This document shows positions 25,671-36,599 of a stretch of DNA of 64,000 nucleotides, piece after piece; the first letter of the stretch is position 1; each line of letters opens with the position of its first letter. The translations under genes and the position numbers were made by a program. The stretch is from Ochotona curzoniae (lineage: Eukaryota; Chordata; Mammalia; Lagomorpha; Ochotonidae), in NCBI RefSeq assembly GCF_017591425.1, contig NW_024467121.1, forward strand, positions 20,100,707 to 20,164,706, read 5' to 3'. The notes below the pieces were generated by a model. The model was not told the origin of the DNA and made no database searches. It saw nothing but the letters and a program-made list of their open reading frames with translations.

Positions 25671-26654
25671 ATAAGGTTTATATTTCTCTGGGAAGTTTGT
25701 CACTGCCCGTCGCAGACAAAGCAGGGGGTCAGAAGTCTGACTTAGGTTATGGTCTTCCTGGGAGACTGGATCCTCTGATATCTGGATTGACTGGTTGAAA
25801 AATACTATTTCTTGTTAGACATCACAAAATGTATATGTGTTCTAGCAACCTGTATTGTCAGAGTTTTGTTAAACAGGCAAGCTTTGCATAGTTTTTTTTT
25901 AATAAAGATTAATCATAAAAAACAAAAGCTCTGTTACATTGGACACAATGCAAGAAAATGGAAAAACACATTTTAAACAAAGATGCTACAAATAGGAAGG
26001 ATTTTTATACTAGAAAGTTTCAGCTTTCTCATCTTTAACCCATGAAGTATACTTTCTCAGTGTCATGCAATCATGGTTATTCAAGAAGAAAGCCTCATTT
26101 TAATACATGGCTGGTGACATTTTCTAAATTGTTGAGTACAGGTTTTCTAAGCAAAATGTACAGCAGTTCTGCTATTAAAGGAAAGTGTCAAGCAATTTAG
26201 ACATAAAAAGTTAACCAGGAAAATGCTGACCGTTCAGAAGCTGTAATCTCATGGTGACTGCTTCTCAGAATATAAATACTGTCAAAAATCCATCAAACAT
26301 CCTAAGAGAATTAACAGAAACAGAAGCACTGAGCTATGCAACCTTAATTGGAAATGCAGCTGGAGGCCAGTGATTTGAGGAGTTTGCATATAAGCATGTG
26401 AAAACCAACATTTGAACCATTGCTATCATCTAGGCTGCTGCCATCTGGAAGAGACTCTGGGAGATTAGAAAATCCAATGCCGTCGTTTACAGGTGTGGGA
26501 AAGTGAACCCAGATGCCCCAAAAGTACCTGAGGCTAGATGGTAATTCAATGGGTAAAATTAAAACTAAAACCTACACATCCTGCAGTAACAGAACATGGA
26601 TCTTTTCACAAAACCTGGCTACCTAGGCAACGTTGCTACAACACAAATGGAAGC
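25671..26654. other. Unassigned DNA; possible MIR trace
   Basis: A degraded MIR complement may be present at about 26480-26570. No gene seen. Confidence 0.4.
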
Positions 26655-27022
26655 CAATTAGAAACGGGGCAACAGACTTGAACAGATACTTCTCCAATGA
26701 AGATATGCAAATGACCAATAAATGTACTAAAAAGATGCTCAGCATTGGTAATCATCAGGGAAGCAAAAACCAAAATCGCAATTAGGTTTTACTTCACAAC
26801 TGCTAGGATGGTTGTAATTTTAAAAATAAATAAATGTAAATAAATAAATAAAATAACAAGTGTTGACAAAATATAGAGAAATTGGACCCCTTGTGCCCTC
26901 TTAGTGGGAATGTAAAAGTGTGGCAATTCTGGAAAAAAAAAGAGGAGGTTCCTCAAAAAATTATACATAAAATTTTCATATGACTTCTGAAAATACACTC
27001 CACAGGATTCAAAGAAGAGGAT
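26655..27022 (+). mobile_element. L1 3' region, left part of a split element
   Basis: Matches the familiar end of L1 ORF2 and 3' region in sense orientation: aacagatacttctccaatg, gaagatatgcaaatgacc, atgctcagcattggtaatc, and tagtgggaatgtaaaagtg. An (AAAT)n expansion is at 26821-26858. The copy is full of stops and frame breaks, so it is inactive. It continues at 27375 after a SINE insertion. Confidence 0.85.
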
Positions 27023-27385
27023 GGGTATGAGGGCTCAACAGGCTAACCTCTGCCTGTAAGCACAGGCATCCCTTTGGGCACCAGTTCACAACCTGGATGC
27101 TCCATTTCCCATCCGACTTCCCTTCCAGCTCCCCACTTGCGGCCTGAGAAAACAGCAGAGGATGCCCCAAAGCATTGGGACCTTGTACCCATGTGGGAGA
27201 CCTGGAAGAAACTCATGGCTCTTGGCTTTACATCAGCTTAGCTCTGGCTGTTGTGGCCATGTGAGAAGCAAACCAGTGTATGGAAGATCTTTGTCTCACC
27301 TTCTCTCTGTAAATCTTCCTTTCCAACAAAAATAAATAATAAGCCACTTTTTAAAAAGAATTATTTTTAAAAATAAGTAGAGGAT
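27012..27385 (+). mobile_element. CSINE nested inside the L1
   Basis: The SINE spans about 27023-27374. Flanks are aagaagaggat (27012-27022) and aagtagaggat (27375-27385), a duplication with one mismatch, and L1 sequence resumes directly after it. The SINE is therefore younger than the L1. Tail ends with aaaaataaataataag and A/T-rich sequence. Confidence 0.88.
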
Positions 27386-27840
27386 AACCAGTATTCATCA
27401 CTGTCTGTCTGTTCATAGTATGGTTATTTGCAACAGCCCAACGTTGAAAGACACCCAAATATCCATGGACAGATGAGTGGATGAACAAAATAAAACATGG
27501 TATATACATACATGAAATACTACTCAGTCTTAACAAGAAAGAGAATTCTGGCAACTACTGCCATATGGATGGACCTTGAGGACGTTATGCTAAATGAAAT
27601 AAGCCACAGAAAGACAAATAATCCTAGAGTAATCAAATGCATAGACAGAAAGTAGACTGGTGGTTGCCAGCGGGTTAAGAGGAAGGAGATTTGGGGACCA
27701 TAATTGCAGTTTAATGAAAAGGAACTGAACATCACTTTTGTTAAACAGTTGGATGAAGGTGATGGTTGGAAAACAATGTGGATGTATTTAATGACAATGA
27801 ATTATACACTTAAAATTATATATATATATATATATACTGT
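27375..27840 (+). mobile_element. L1 3' region, right part, ending in (TA)n
   Basis: Continues the L1 at 26655: gcaacagcccaacgttgaaa, ccaaatatccatggacag, atactactcagtcttaac, tggatggaccttgaggacg, and gaattatacacttaaaat. The element ends in a (TA)n run at 27817-27836, replacing the usual A tail. Confidence 0.87.
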
Positions 27841-27887
27841 TAAATATACTTGTAAATTTCCTGGAAAGATTAAATTAAAATGAATTT

Positions 27888-27990
27888 ATATTGGTGTAAA
27901 ACAATTTCTAAAATCCATGCAGTTTTTTCATAATGTGAATTTTCCATCAACTTTTAAAAGACTCTTTCCATTTATACTGTATTTAAAATG
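27888..27990. mobile_element. MITE-like half element
   Basis: Contains taaaatccatgcag and ttttccatcaacttttaaaa, the right-hand half of the palindromic family seen complete at 35641-35769. Confidence 0.5.
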
Positions 27991-28501
27991 ATTTCAAAGT
28001 CAAAAAAATGAAGCCAAAACATGGAATGCCTACATCTCACTCATTAAGTGAGCACAAAGGGACTGGGGAGTCCAGAAGTGCTGGAGTAAAGTGCTAGTTT
28101 GTGAAACAGTACACAACGTTAGGGCAGGGAGGTGTTGCCTACACATTATTAGTGAGGATTCAATGTCCCTCCCCATACACAAATTACTCCTACCTCAAAA
28201 TTCCTCCCTTTTTTTTTTTTTTTTGACATGGGGTAGTGCGGAAAGGCAAATTTAGCACTCCCTTCAGGACCTATAGCACAGTCACAATAGACATTTGTGC
28301 CTAGGAATTCCTCTGAGAATTCATCCAAAGGGGATAAGGAAGCAGGGATCCACAATCCCGAGAATTCTTTCTTACTCTTCTTGCTCCTACCTGTTGTTGT
28401 TTTTGAATCTATAGTGTGGTCAAGTGAATCTGACAGCACAAATAATTATCTTTGCTCTGCATCAAATATAATATTTGTTCTACAAATTAAAAATTGCAAA
28501 A

Positions 28502-28572
28502 CCTTGATGGGTTTCTGCTCAAACATCCCACCACAATGTTCATTGGCAATACAGCCTTTCATTCTACTGTCT
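28502..28572 (+). repeat. Left arm of a perfect 71-bp inverted repeat
   Basis: Starts ccttgatgggtttctgctc and ends attctactgtct. Pairs base for base with 28711-28781 across a 138-bp spacer. Identity stops abruptly at both ends. Confidence 0.98.
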
Positions 28573-28710
28573 GCACCATTTATGTTGGAACACTGTCTCT
28601 GCATACCTTGCATCATTTGAAAGGGGCTGGGGAATCTGTTTTGAAAGATGGAATGGTCAATCTCTAAGGCAAGCTTCCAAACCTTGTGGATGACCATCCA
28701 GAAAAACTGA

Positions 28711-28781
28711 AGACAGTAGAATGAAAGGCTGTATTGCCAATGAACATTGTGGTGGGATGTTTGAGCAGAAACCCATCAAGG
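28711..28781 (-). repeat. Right arm of a perfect 71-bp inverted repeat
   Basis: Starts agacagtagaatgaaagg and ends agaaacccatcaagg. It is the exact reverse complement of 28502-28572. Confidence 0.98.
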
Positions 28782-29092
28782 GCGTGGTTCTGGCACACAC
28801 AGGTGATGGTGTGACTACAGAAAAGCACAAATAGTTAAGAACTATAGATACAGAAATGACTGAATTTGGATAAAGGCATGAAAACAGACTCTCAGAATCA
28901 TCTGCTGACATCCTTTATATTGACCAGGGCTTGGAGAAATTATTGGTGGTGGATTGCTCTGGGAGTGCAAAAGAAAGGAAATCTGGGTGACATGAAGAAT
29001 GATGTTACCATGAACAGACATAATTAATATAGAAACAGAACAAACACAAGTATAATGTTCATGGAAACTGAAATTAAGACATAAATTAATTC
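28782..29092. other. Unassigned DNA
   Basis: No gene or confident repeat. It could belong to the same source sequence as the inverted-repeat region, but nothing shows this directly. Confidence 0.4.
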
Positions 29093-29235
29093 TGGCACAA
29101 AATTTTCTGAAATCCTTTCATGGTATGAATTTTAATGAACTTTTTGAGGACGCACCAAATGCAAGCTTCATAATTTTTAATGCACCAGAATAAGTTTATC
29201 TTTAGTTCAATCTTCACAAACTTTTAAGAATACAT
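29093..29235. mobile_element. Two MITE-like half elements
   Basis: Both gaactttttgaggacg (about 29130-29160) and caccagaataagtttatc with cacaaacttttaagaat (about 29180-29235) match the right half of the palindromic family described at 35641-35769. Confidence 0.5.
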
Positions 29236-29294
29236 TAGAACAAGTGGGAAAAAGCAGCAGCACCACCTGGTATGAGCCAAAACTGGTAAGTAAG

Positions 29295-29460
29295 AAAGCA
29301 TGATAAAGAATTCTAATTCCAACTCTACTATTGAACCATTAAGTAACTTTCAGAACATTCTCTCTCTTCCAGGTCAAACACCTCATTTTCTGTAGGTCAA
29401 TATAATGTACACAATTAACTAATAATACTCGCAAATTTCAAAATTAAACTCTTCATACAG
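29295..29460 (+). mobile_element. MIR (plus)
   Basis: Order ccaactctactattgaacc, attaagtaactttcagaac, ctcattttctgtagg matches MIR sense core. Confidence 0.6.
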
Positions 29461-29589
29461 TCCACAGAGAATTCCAGATCCATTTCTGAGGCCTGCACTT
29501 TTAGAGAGTCAGGAACAAGGACTAATGGTCATATACTCCAGAGGAAGGCTCTAGGCTAGGAGAATGTTCAGCAATAACACATCTATTTG

Positions 29590-29815
29590 AATTATTCCAG
29601 TCTTTATTTTACATATACTAATAACCATCATTATAACAATACTGTTGTTGAAAATATTAGAGTATAGTAATGATATCTGACAAAATTACATTTACTCTTA
29701 TTTACTCTTACTTGAGGAGGAAACTGAGTGTCATGTTCAGCATCATAAGGTAATACTGGGATTTGAATTTGCACCACCTCAACCCAGAAGCTGGGCTCTT
29801 CATCTTTCTTTACCT
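29590..29815 (-). mobile_element. MIR (minus)
   Basis: The part with gaggaggaaactgagtgtca and ctgggatttgaatttgcacc is the MIR complement. The left end is uncertain. A small duplication (ttactcttatttactctta) is at about 29693-29711. Confidence 0.6.
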
Positions 29816-30039
29816 TATCTGATAAAAACTAAGCCCCCAAAACTGGGGTTGTTCAACTTGTTTTTAAGCAAGGACTTAGGGTCTCTGACAAGAATCAGAG
29901 CATTTTCATCTGAAAAATGAGTACTCAGATGAGAATAAAATACAATCACTGGATCTCAGGCCCTTAAAGGCAGATTTCAGATGAAAGCTAGAACACTTTC
30001 CTAACAGTACAATCTAGCAATGAAAGAACCAACTCAAAA

Positions 30040-30225
30040 AACCTTGCAATCTGCAGGGTGTGTGATCCTGAGTAAAACTTAACATCTTTGCCTTGAATTC
30101 CGCATCTCTTTAAGGGGCACAGTAACAGGATCTACTGCATAGAGCCATTATAAGGATTAAGAGAGTTAAATACACAGGAATGGTATAAAAGATGGCTCAA
30201 AATAAGTATTCAATGAACCTCAGTT
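30040..30225 (+). mobile_element. MIR (plus)
   Basis: Order gtgtgatcctgagtaaaac, gccattataaggattaag, aagtattcaatgaacc matches sense MIR including its 3' part. Confidence 0.68.
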
Positions 30226-30940
30226 GTAGAATTTATCACCATTCCTCTAGTGCCCTGAATGTAGTAGCAGCCAAATCACATGGCAGAAATGTTACAGACT
30301 TAGTGTGAAAAACAGGAAGGTCATTTCCTCCTAACACTTGTGAATCCAGAAAATAATATGGCAATGATACAACACAACTGAACCCAGCACAATGTAATAT
30401 GCAGCGAAATACCATGTAGTATGATGATCAGCTCTCCATTCATCTCATAGTGGTTGGCCTCTATCCTGGCCATTATTAACAGATGAGATAACGAATACCT
30501 ACCAGAATCCTGACAGTCCAGGGATGAGCTCTCCCAGAATGACCTGATTTTTGCACCTCTCAGAACCCTTACTGACCATGCTAATAACCTAACATGCACT
30601 GAACATTCAGCTATGGGCTCCCATGTGTCAGATTCCCAGATGAGAGGTCAGCCCCTGGCGGGGGAAGGGGCAACTGGCACAAGCACAGCTTACACCTTTG
30701 CTCACCCAACACATACAGCTCTTGGTTGGCACATGAATCAGTGAACACTGTAGTTTTGTACACGATCAGTTAAGGCAAATGGTGGAGTAGTATGATCAAA
30801 CATTGTGCTTAATTACACTCAGTATAATCATGTTTGCTTCATTTCCTTTTTACCATTTATAATTTTCTATTTTGCTTTAATTAGGCCAGAGGTATATATG
30901 CTTCTATTGTAAGTTTCACCAATGCATAATGTGCCTGAAA
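30226..30940. other. Unassigned DNA
   Basis: A 92-codon minus-strand open frame (30321-30599) has no recognisable motif. Nothing else seen. Confidence 0.45.
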
Positions 30941-31207
30941 CAGATGGTCCTCAACTTATGTTGATTTGCTAAAAAATGTTGACTTTAAAACACCACAAAT
31001 GTGAGATACATGTACTAGAAACCATACCCTAAATTTTGAATTTTGATCTTTACCTGGGCTGGAAATATCACAAGGTTAAAGAACTGATACTCCATTGTGC
31101 ACCACTTGGCTTAACTATGATAGTTGGTAATTTACATGCATTCAATCAATTTTTAACTTATGATGAACTTATTTATGAGGATGAAAGTCTATTGTAAGAA
31201 GAATCTG
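30941..31207. mobile_element. Tigger/MER2-like pogo DNA transposon remnant
   Basis: Begins cagatggtcctcaacttatg and ends with the complementary-type end gtaagaagaatctg. Internal blocks gtactagaaaccat, aattttgaattttgatct and acctgggctggaaatatcac match a nonautonomous Tigger-group element. Internally deleted and non-coding. Confidence 0.7.
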
Positions 31208-31282
31208 TATTTACAATTAGCTGTATTTGAGATGTACAACTACTTAGCAGGTTTGCCGAAAATGCCTACATAGCTTAAAGAC

Positions 31283-31458
31283 TGGGATACATTCAGAGAA
31301 ATGCCATCACCAGAAGATTTTTTTGTCATTGTGTGAACATCACAGAATGAAGTTCTACAAATGAAGATGGCTATGACAGCTCCACCCTTATGGGACCACT
31401 GTCATACATGTAGTTCACCTTTGATGGAAATGTCACATGGAGTCTGACCATACCTGAC
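31283..31458. mobile_element. Second Tigger-type remnant, a different subfamily
   Basis: Contains gtcattgtgtgaacatcac, cttatgggaccactgtcat, and the end agttcacctttgatggaaat then gtcacatggagtctgac. These correspond to the two ends of a Tigger-group element with the middle lost. Confidence 0.65.
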
Positions 31459-33059
31459 CATACCAACTTCAATACATAGGTTTTGGAACTTTTAGTTCAT
31501 CAATATCATATTCTCACCCTCAGAAAATGGGGAAGAGGAGTTGTGATGAACACAAATGTACAGGAACAACTATATGAATATACCCCTTGTCTCACGGTGG
31601 TCCCCCACCACAGCTGGCTCTCATGCTATGGATCATTACAGCACAGAGTTCAAGGAGTTTGGACAGAATCATGTACATGTAACACATTCCCACTGCTGGT
31701 AAAATGAACCCAAACTGGTAGCAAGTGTGAGCATCAGCCTCCTCTTCCTAAAATAATGAGATTGTTGCTCTCATTTCTACCACAACAAAGCTGAAGTGGA
31801 ACTCAATGTCCTTATTTCATTTGTACAGTTTTTAATGGACTGTCTCACACTGTGCTCCTGTCCAGTTCACTGTTCCCATTTGCATTTCTCCCACCTCTCC
31901 CCTATCTCAACCACAGTTTCACTAGATTTCACCTGGGATAGTCTCTTTATTAATTAGAGATCTAGGAATGCAGGCAATGATGTATTTTTTTCCCTCTGCC
32001 TGTGAATATTATTCGCTTTCACATTTCTCCTTCCTCCACACCAGGGAGAGCCTGCCGTACTCCATCACAGGTGGTTTCCTAGGAAACATGCTCAGCCAGG
32101 GACCCCCAAACCACACATCTCTGTGTCCCTCCCCTCCCTTCCCAATGAGCATTCGCTAATGAAACAAGGTGAAGATACATCAGCACTTTCAACGTGTACT
32201 CCACAAAGGCAGGTTACCAATTTCAAGCTCATTCATGGAAGGAGCATGTGATCTGCAGACTGTGGGAAATCCCAGTTTAGAGTCCTATCTACCATCCTAA
32301 GCACCAGATTCATCATACACCTGGGAACTATGCACAGTGCCTGGAGGGCAAAACAGATTCCACTGAGCACTGGGAGGAGGCTGGGGCAGCTCCTGTTGGC
32401 TGGCACTTCCTGAGTCGGGAACAGTGTCTGTTCCCTGCTGAGAAGCGAATGCCTGACTGAGAGATCACAATCTTTGGCCTCCATCCCACCTGCCGCTACC
32501 CCCAGGGAAACTTCATTGACAATTCTGAAAGCTCATTTTTTTGGAGATATTTAATTAATTTCTCTTCTTCCTTTTCCTTTCCTCTGATTCAGAAAAAAAT
32601 TTTGTACCCTTCAACTAAAGCAAGTTTCTATTGTAGCCCAAAATGTAGATTACTCACTTGCTACCCCAGCTTTTAGGTCACAAGACCCAGGCACAGATGT
32701 TGCCTGATTTCCTGGGGGAGAACAAGGTGTGGTATTACTTTTTGTAGGGATTATGGTGATGTAATACTTTATCTCTCAATACACTAGAAACTGTTATAAG
32801 ATAAATACATATGCAGCCAATGTAGTACACATCCTCACACTTCTATCAGAAATGTTGAAAGAAAGCAGCTTCTCAGTCAATATAAAATTGAGGTTAAACT
32901 ACTAGAATGGCCAACATCTCCTTGCTTCCCAAACACCTGTTTTTGTGATTTCAAATTTTTTTTCGATTCTACATGTAAATGAGATGAGAGTCTTGCTTTT
33001 CAAAAACAAACAAAAAATTTTTAAAAATGTAAATAAACAGTGCATTGAACAAAGGGACA
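31459..33059. other. Unassigned DNA
   Basis: No gene or confident repeat recognised. Open frames are short. Confidence 0.45.
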
Positions 33060-33397
33060 CCATGGCACTAGTGTCCTCCTGAAATGCCTTTGTGGAGTCT
33101 CTGCATCTCAGCGTGGAGAGAAGAGACTCCCCGGCTGGGGAGGGCAGGCGAGACAGTGTCCACCTGCAGCAGGAGTTTAGACCCTCTTCTCTGGTGGAGG
33201 CCCGGGAAGATGGCCATAGAGGGCTCCAGAGAATGCTGGGCTCTAAAGTACTAGGGTCCTGGGGCTTGCAAAGATGATCAACCCCTGTCCTACACCGAGT
33301 AGGGAAGAAGACATCATGAGGTCTTAGAAACGAGCAATCGGAAGCGACGGGGATAACGGCAGAGCAGAGCGCTCTTCCCATTTTCCATGCACTATAT
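33060..33397. other. Local GC-rich island within AT-rich repeats
   Basis: Carries several CpGs, for example near 33356-33376 (ggaagcgacggggataacgg), in contrast to its neighbours. The longest open frame of the window (190 codons, minus, 32902-33474) crosses it, but its C-terminal part is low-complexity AT-rich DNA and its N-terminal part overlaps a MITE-like element. I recognise no domain. It may be a decayed processed pseudogene or just a GC patch. Confidence 0.35.
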
Positions 33398-33582
33398 GAG
33401 AATACGTCATAAGGTTTGTGGAAAAAGGAATTAAAAGCCAAGTTTATTTTTGGTGCCAAAACATTGAAATCCACACATACAATAGGCTTTCAAAAATTCA
33501 TATGACATGCATATTATGAAAACAAATTACGCCTGCATTTCAGGGGTTTTTTTTGGCATCAAAATAAGTGTATACTTTACAG
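33398..33582. mobile_element. MITE-like palindromic DNA, left part interrupted by a SINE
   Basis: A half element at 33398-33480 (aaggtttgtggaaaaagg, gtttatttttggtgcc) is followed by a second at 33485-33582 (tttcaaaaattcatatgac). The second seems to resume at 33896-33950 after the SINE. Confidence 0.5.
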
Positions 33583-33895
33583 ATTATTGATTATTTACTT
33601 ATTTATTTGAAAGGCAGAATTACCAAGAATGAGGAAGAAACAAATACAGACACAGCAATCTTCCATCCACTGGTTTATTCCTCATATGGCTGCAACAGCA
33701 AGGTCTGAATTCAGTCAAAGCTGGGAGCCAGAAACCCCCTTTGGGTTTCTCACAAGGGTGTTAGGGATTAACTACTTAAACCATCTTTCTAGGTAACTTA
33801 GCATGGAACTGGATTGGAACCAGGGTAGCTAGGACTCCAAATGGTCCAACATCTAAAGCAGTAGTTTAACCTACTCTGCCACAACATCAGCCTCT
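33583..33895 (-). mobile_element. Old CSINE (minus)
   Basis: Tail tatttacttatttatttg at left, then gcaatcttccatccactgg, ggtttctcacaagggtg, and gtagtttaacctactctgcc at the head end. Diverged. Confidence 0.82.
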
Positions 33896-33950
33896 CAAAG
33901 CTATCTTTTGATGCCATTTGCCACAAACTTTCTGAGCTTCCCACATGTTT
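33896..33950. mobile_element. Right end of the SINE-split MITE-like element
   Basis: The sequence cttttgatgccatttgccac followed by aaactttctgagcttccc is the expected right end of the family, directly after the SINE. Confidence 0.45.
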
Positions 33951-34917
33951 AAAAAGTGATAAAACTGAAACCGCTATCCAGAAGAGGCATGAGGACTCAG
34001 ATTTAAATTAATCCATTCTACCATGATAAGGAAATGGACTTTCTCGAATACCTGAATTTGTGGATACATCAAGACACATATCTACTGTATACACATGTTA
34101 CTTTTTGTTAATTGTTGCCTCCTGAATCTGCCAGAAAACAGGCATGATATACTAAATATGAACGACCTTCAAAACATTCATGGAAACCTCACATTATCTC
34201 ATAGTTCTATTTGCCCATGGATGTTTTGAGATGCCCTCAGATGAATGTAGATACTCCCATTCTGTACTCCTAACAGACATTGTTAACCCATCTACCATTT
34301 TTTCCCAATTCCACATGCCCAGATGGAGTCACAGGAATTTGGAGGGCTCCGGGCAGCTACAGCAACCAATCAGAATGGGTGTGAAAGAGGGAATTTGGTT
34401 TGCTTTCCCAGCCACAGGGTGAGGCCATACCAGTATGTAAGATGAGGAGTATCCACAAATGGCCATTCCCAGTGTGGGCATTCTGACAGAAGTCCTCAGA
34501 CAGGAAAACAGATGGGGGGCGGGGGTTGTCTTCCTGTTGCTGTTCTCAGCCCTTCTCTATCCACAGGGAAGTGGATTTCCCAGGCTTTCTTTGCCAATTG
34601 GCTTTCTTTTCTAATAGAAATACTGGCAGAATGCTGAAGGGCAGGGGAAGGGACAGCCTCTTCGCTTTGCTTCCAATTGTACTGCGCCTCCTTCTGGCTC
34701 TCTTCTCCTCCAAAGCTTAGCTATTGCCAAACACTCCCTGCTGTAATTCTAACTTCCATCCAATGGCCTGAGCTTCTGTATTTTGGTGGCCTCAATATCC
34801 TGGTTGTGACCCTGCAGCTCTAAGAGAGGTTGTCAGTTTACTAGCAGCTGCCTGGCCTCTCAGCTCTTCCTACATTTAGGTAACTGATTCAATGTCTTGA
34901 ATGGCCTGAGTTTCACA
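33951..34917. other. Unassigned DNA
   Basis: No gene or confident repeat. Two plus-strand open frames of 64-80 codons have no recognisable motif. Confidence 0.45.
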
Positions 34918-35281
34918 TAGTTGACTGTGGCGCCGGTGTAGTGGCTCAGCAAGCTAATCCTCCATCCTGTGGTGCTGGCATTCTATAAAGATGCTGGTTC
35001 TAGTCCTGGCTCCTGCAATTCTGACCCAGCTCCCTGATTACGGACTGAGAAGGAGCAGAGGAAGGCTCAGGTCCTTGGGCCTCTGCACCTACAGGAGGGA
35101 TCGAGAGGAATGACCTGGCTCCCAGCTTTGGATCAACTCAGCTTTGGCTGTTTCAGTCATCTGAGGAATGAAGCAGCAGATGGATGACCTCCCTCTCTTT
35201 CTCCTTCCTCTCTGTAAATCTGCCTTTCCAGTAAAAATGAATAAATTTTTTTAAAAAGAAAGAAAAGAAATAATTGACCAC
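34918..35281 (+). mobile_element. CSINE with a rabbit-like head
   Basis: Element about 34929-35270, with head ggcgccggtgtagtggctca then gcaagctaatcctcc, resembling the CSINE form best known in rabbit rather than the gggcccggcg form of the young copies here. Flanks tagttgactgt (34918-34928) and taattgaccac (35271-35281) are an imperfect duplication. Confidence 0.87.
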
Positions 35282-35559
35282 AAAGTGTTTACAGAGGTAG
35301 TCCAGAGAAGTCAGATGAGGGAAGTTAGGTCTTCTTCCGGACAAACTGTAAAAGCCCCTATCAGTTTTGAATCAGCTGCTGGGGCATGATGACATAGAGT
35401 CTCTAACCAAGGACCGGAAGCCAAAGAGGAGTGACTCACCTCATGCAATCACATTATCCGGTCAATCTGTTTCCCATTCTGATAGCACTGTGGAGAATCT
35501 ATTTTGAGGTTCTGGCTGTTCTCAGTTCTGCTGCAAGGTTGATTTTTACTTTAGGAATG

Positions 35560-35640
35560 CACAAGGCAATTGAAAAAGTTCACAGAAAATGAAAATAAAA
35601 GACAAACTTATTTTGGCAAAAAAAAATATGAGATGCATGC
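35560..35640. mobile_element. MITE-like half element next to a full copy
   Basis: Reads gaaaaagttcacagaaaatg and gacaaacttattttggc, the left half of the family that follows complete at 35641. Confidence 0.5.
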
Positions 35641-35769
35641 ATATGAGGGATCTTTACAAGTTCATGGAAAAATGTCTATTATATATAGATTCCAAAATTT
35701 TTCCTTGTACCAGAATAAAACTTATCTTTTAGTTCTCTCTGTTCATGAACTTTATGAAGTACTCTCATA
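35641..35769. mobile_element. Near-complete palindromic MITE-like element
   Basis: The left end atgagggatctttacaag then ttcatggaaaa is mirrored by the right end gttcatgaactttatgaag then tactctcatat, so the reverse complement of one end approximates the other. TA-flanked ends and a length of about 130 bp suit a nonautonomous Tc1/mariner-type element. Confidence 0.65.
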
Positions 35770-35850
35770 TGGATTCCTTTCAAGGACAACCTATTCCCAG
35801 GCCTCTAGTTCTGACTCAACTTTTATCTTCATTTTATTTGCTTAAAAACG

Positions 35851-36209
35851 TATTAACATAGGGCCCATATTAACAAAGGGTAGCCTAATAGCTAAAGTTC
35901 TCACCTTGCACATGCCAGGATCCCATATGGGTGACGGTTCTAATCCTGGCAGCCCCGCTTGCCATCCAGCTCCCTTTTTGTGGTCTGGGAAAGCAGTTGA
36001 GGACGGCTCAAGCCTTGTGACTCTGCACCCACATGGGAGACGCGGAAGAAGCTCCTGGCTCCTGACTTCGGGTTGGCTCAGCTCCAGCCATTGCGGCCGC
36101 TTGGGGAGTGAATCATTGGATGGAAGATTTGCCTTTTTCTTTCTCCTTCTCTCTGTGTATCTGACTTTCCAATAAAAATGAAATAAATCTTTCAAAATGT
36201 ATTAACATA
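35851..36209 (+). mobile_element. Young CSINE with perfect 10-bp target-site duplications
   Basis: The SINE spans 35861-36199, from gggcccatattaacaaaggg through a B-box ggttctaatcc at 35936-35946 to the tail ccaataaaaatgaaataaat. Both flanks read tattaacata (35851-35860 and 36200-36209). The head carries a second tattaaca-like segment. Open frames of 89 and 117 codons here are SINE sequence. Confidence 0.95.
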
Positions 36210-36509
36210 AAAATCCTTATGCCCAGAGTTCTGACATAACTATAAATCCAAACAAAATTTTAAATTGTAGTAAAACTATGGAATCAATACAATTCAAATT
36301 ATCAGCATTGATTTTATTCACTGCTGATATTTTTCAGCTGAAATCAAGATGCTACTTTAAGCACGATCATATTTCTTCCTCCTAAAGTGCTGCTTGAAGG
36401 GTCAATTCTCCTGTATCTTTTTCTTGCGCAGACTTCCATAAAATATTAAATAATACAAGACAATGCCTTTAGCCAATGCTGGCCAATATTTGTGCATGAG
36501 CTCAAGGTG

Positions 36510-36540
<31 letters not shown>

Positions 36541-36554
36541 TATATATACACATG
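36510..36554. repeat. Compound (TA)n(CA)n(TA)n microsatellite
   Basis: A TA block, then about eight CA units, then a second TA block. The minus-strand open frame at 36402-36590 is a by-product. Confidence 0.95.
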
Positions 36555-36599
36555 GCAGGACTGTTTGTAATGGTTAAATTTAAACTTCATAATAACATA

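Larger units (their letters stand above)
28209..28781 (-). pseudogene. Candidate retrocopy with T16 tract and internal inversion
   Basis: A T16 tract at 28209-28224 (poly-A on the minus strand) is followed leftwards-to-upstream by DNA that is open for 96 codons on the minus strand (28149-28439). At its far end is a 71-bp arm (28502-28572) whose exact reverse complement lies at 28711-28781. The layout tail, 3' segment, inverted 5' segment is what twin-primed L1-mediated reverse transcription of an mRNA can leave, with an overlap of 71 nt copied twice. I did not recognise the source transcript, found no AATAAA just before the tail, and saw no target-site duplication, so a local template-switch event is an equally open explanation. 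Confidence 0.4.

Noticed and set aside
35842..36195. 117-codon minus-strand frame as a gene
   Set aside because: Entirely within a young CSINE.
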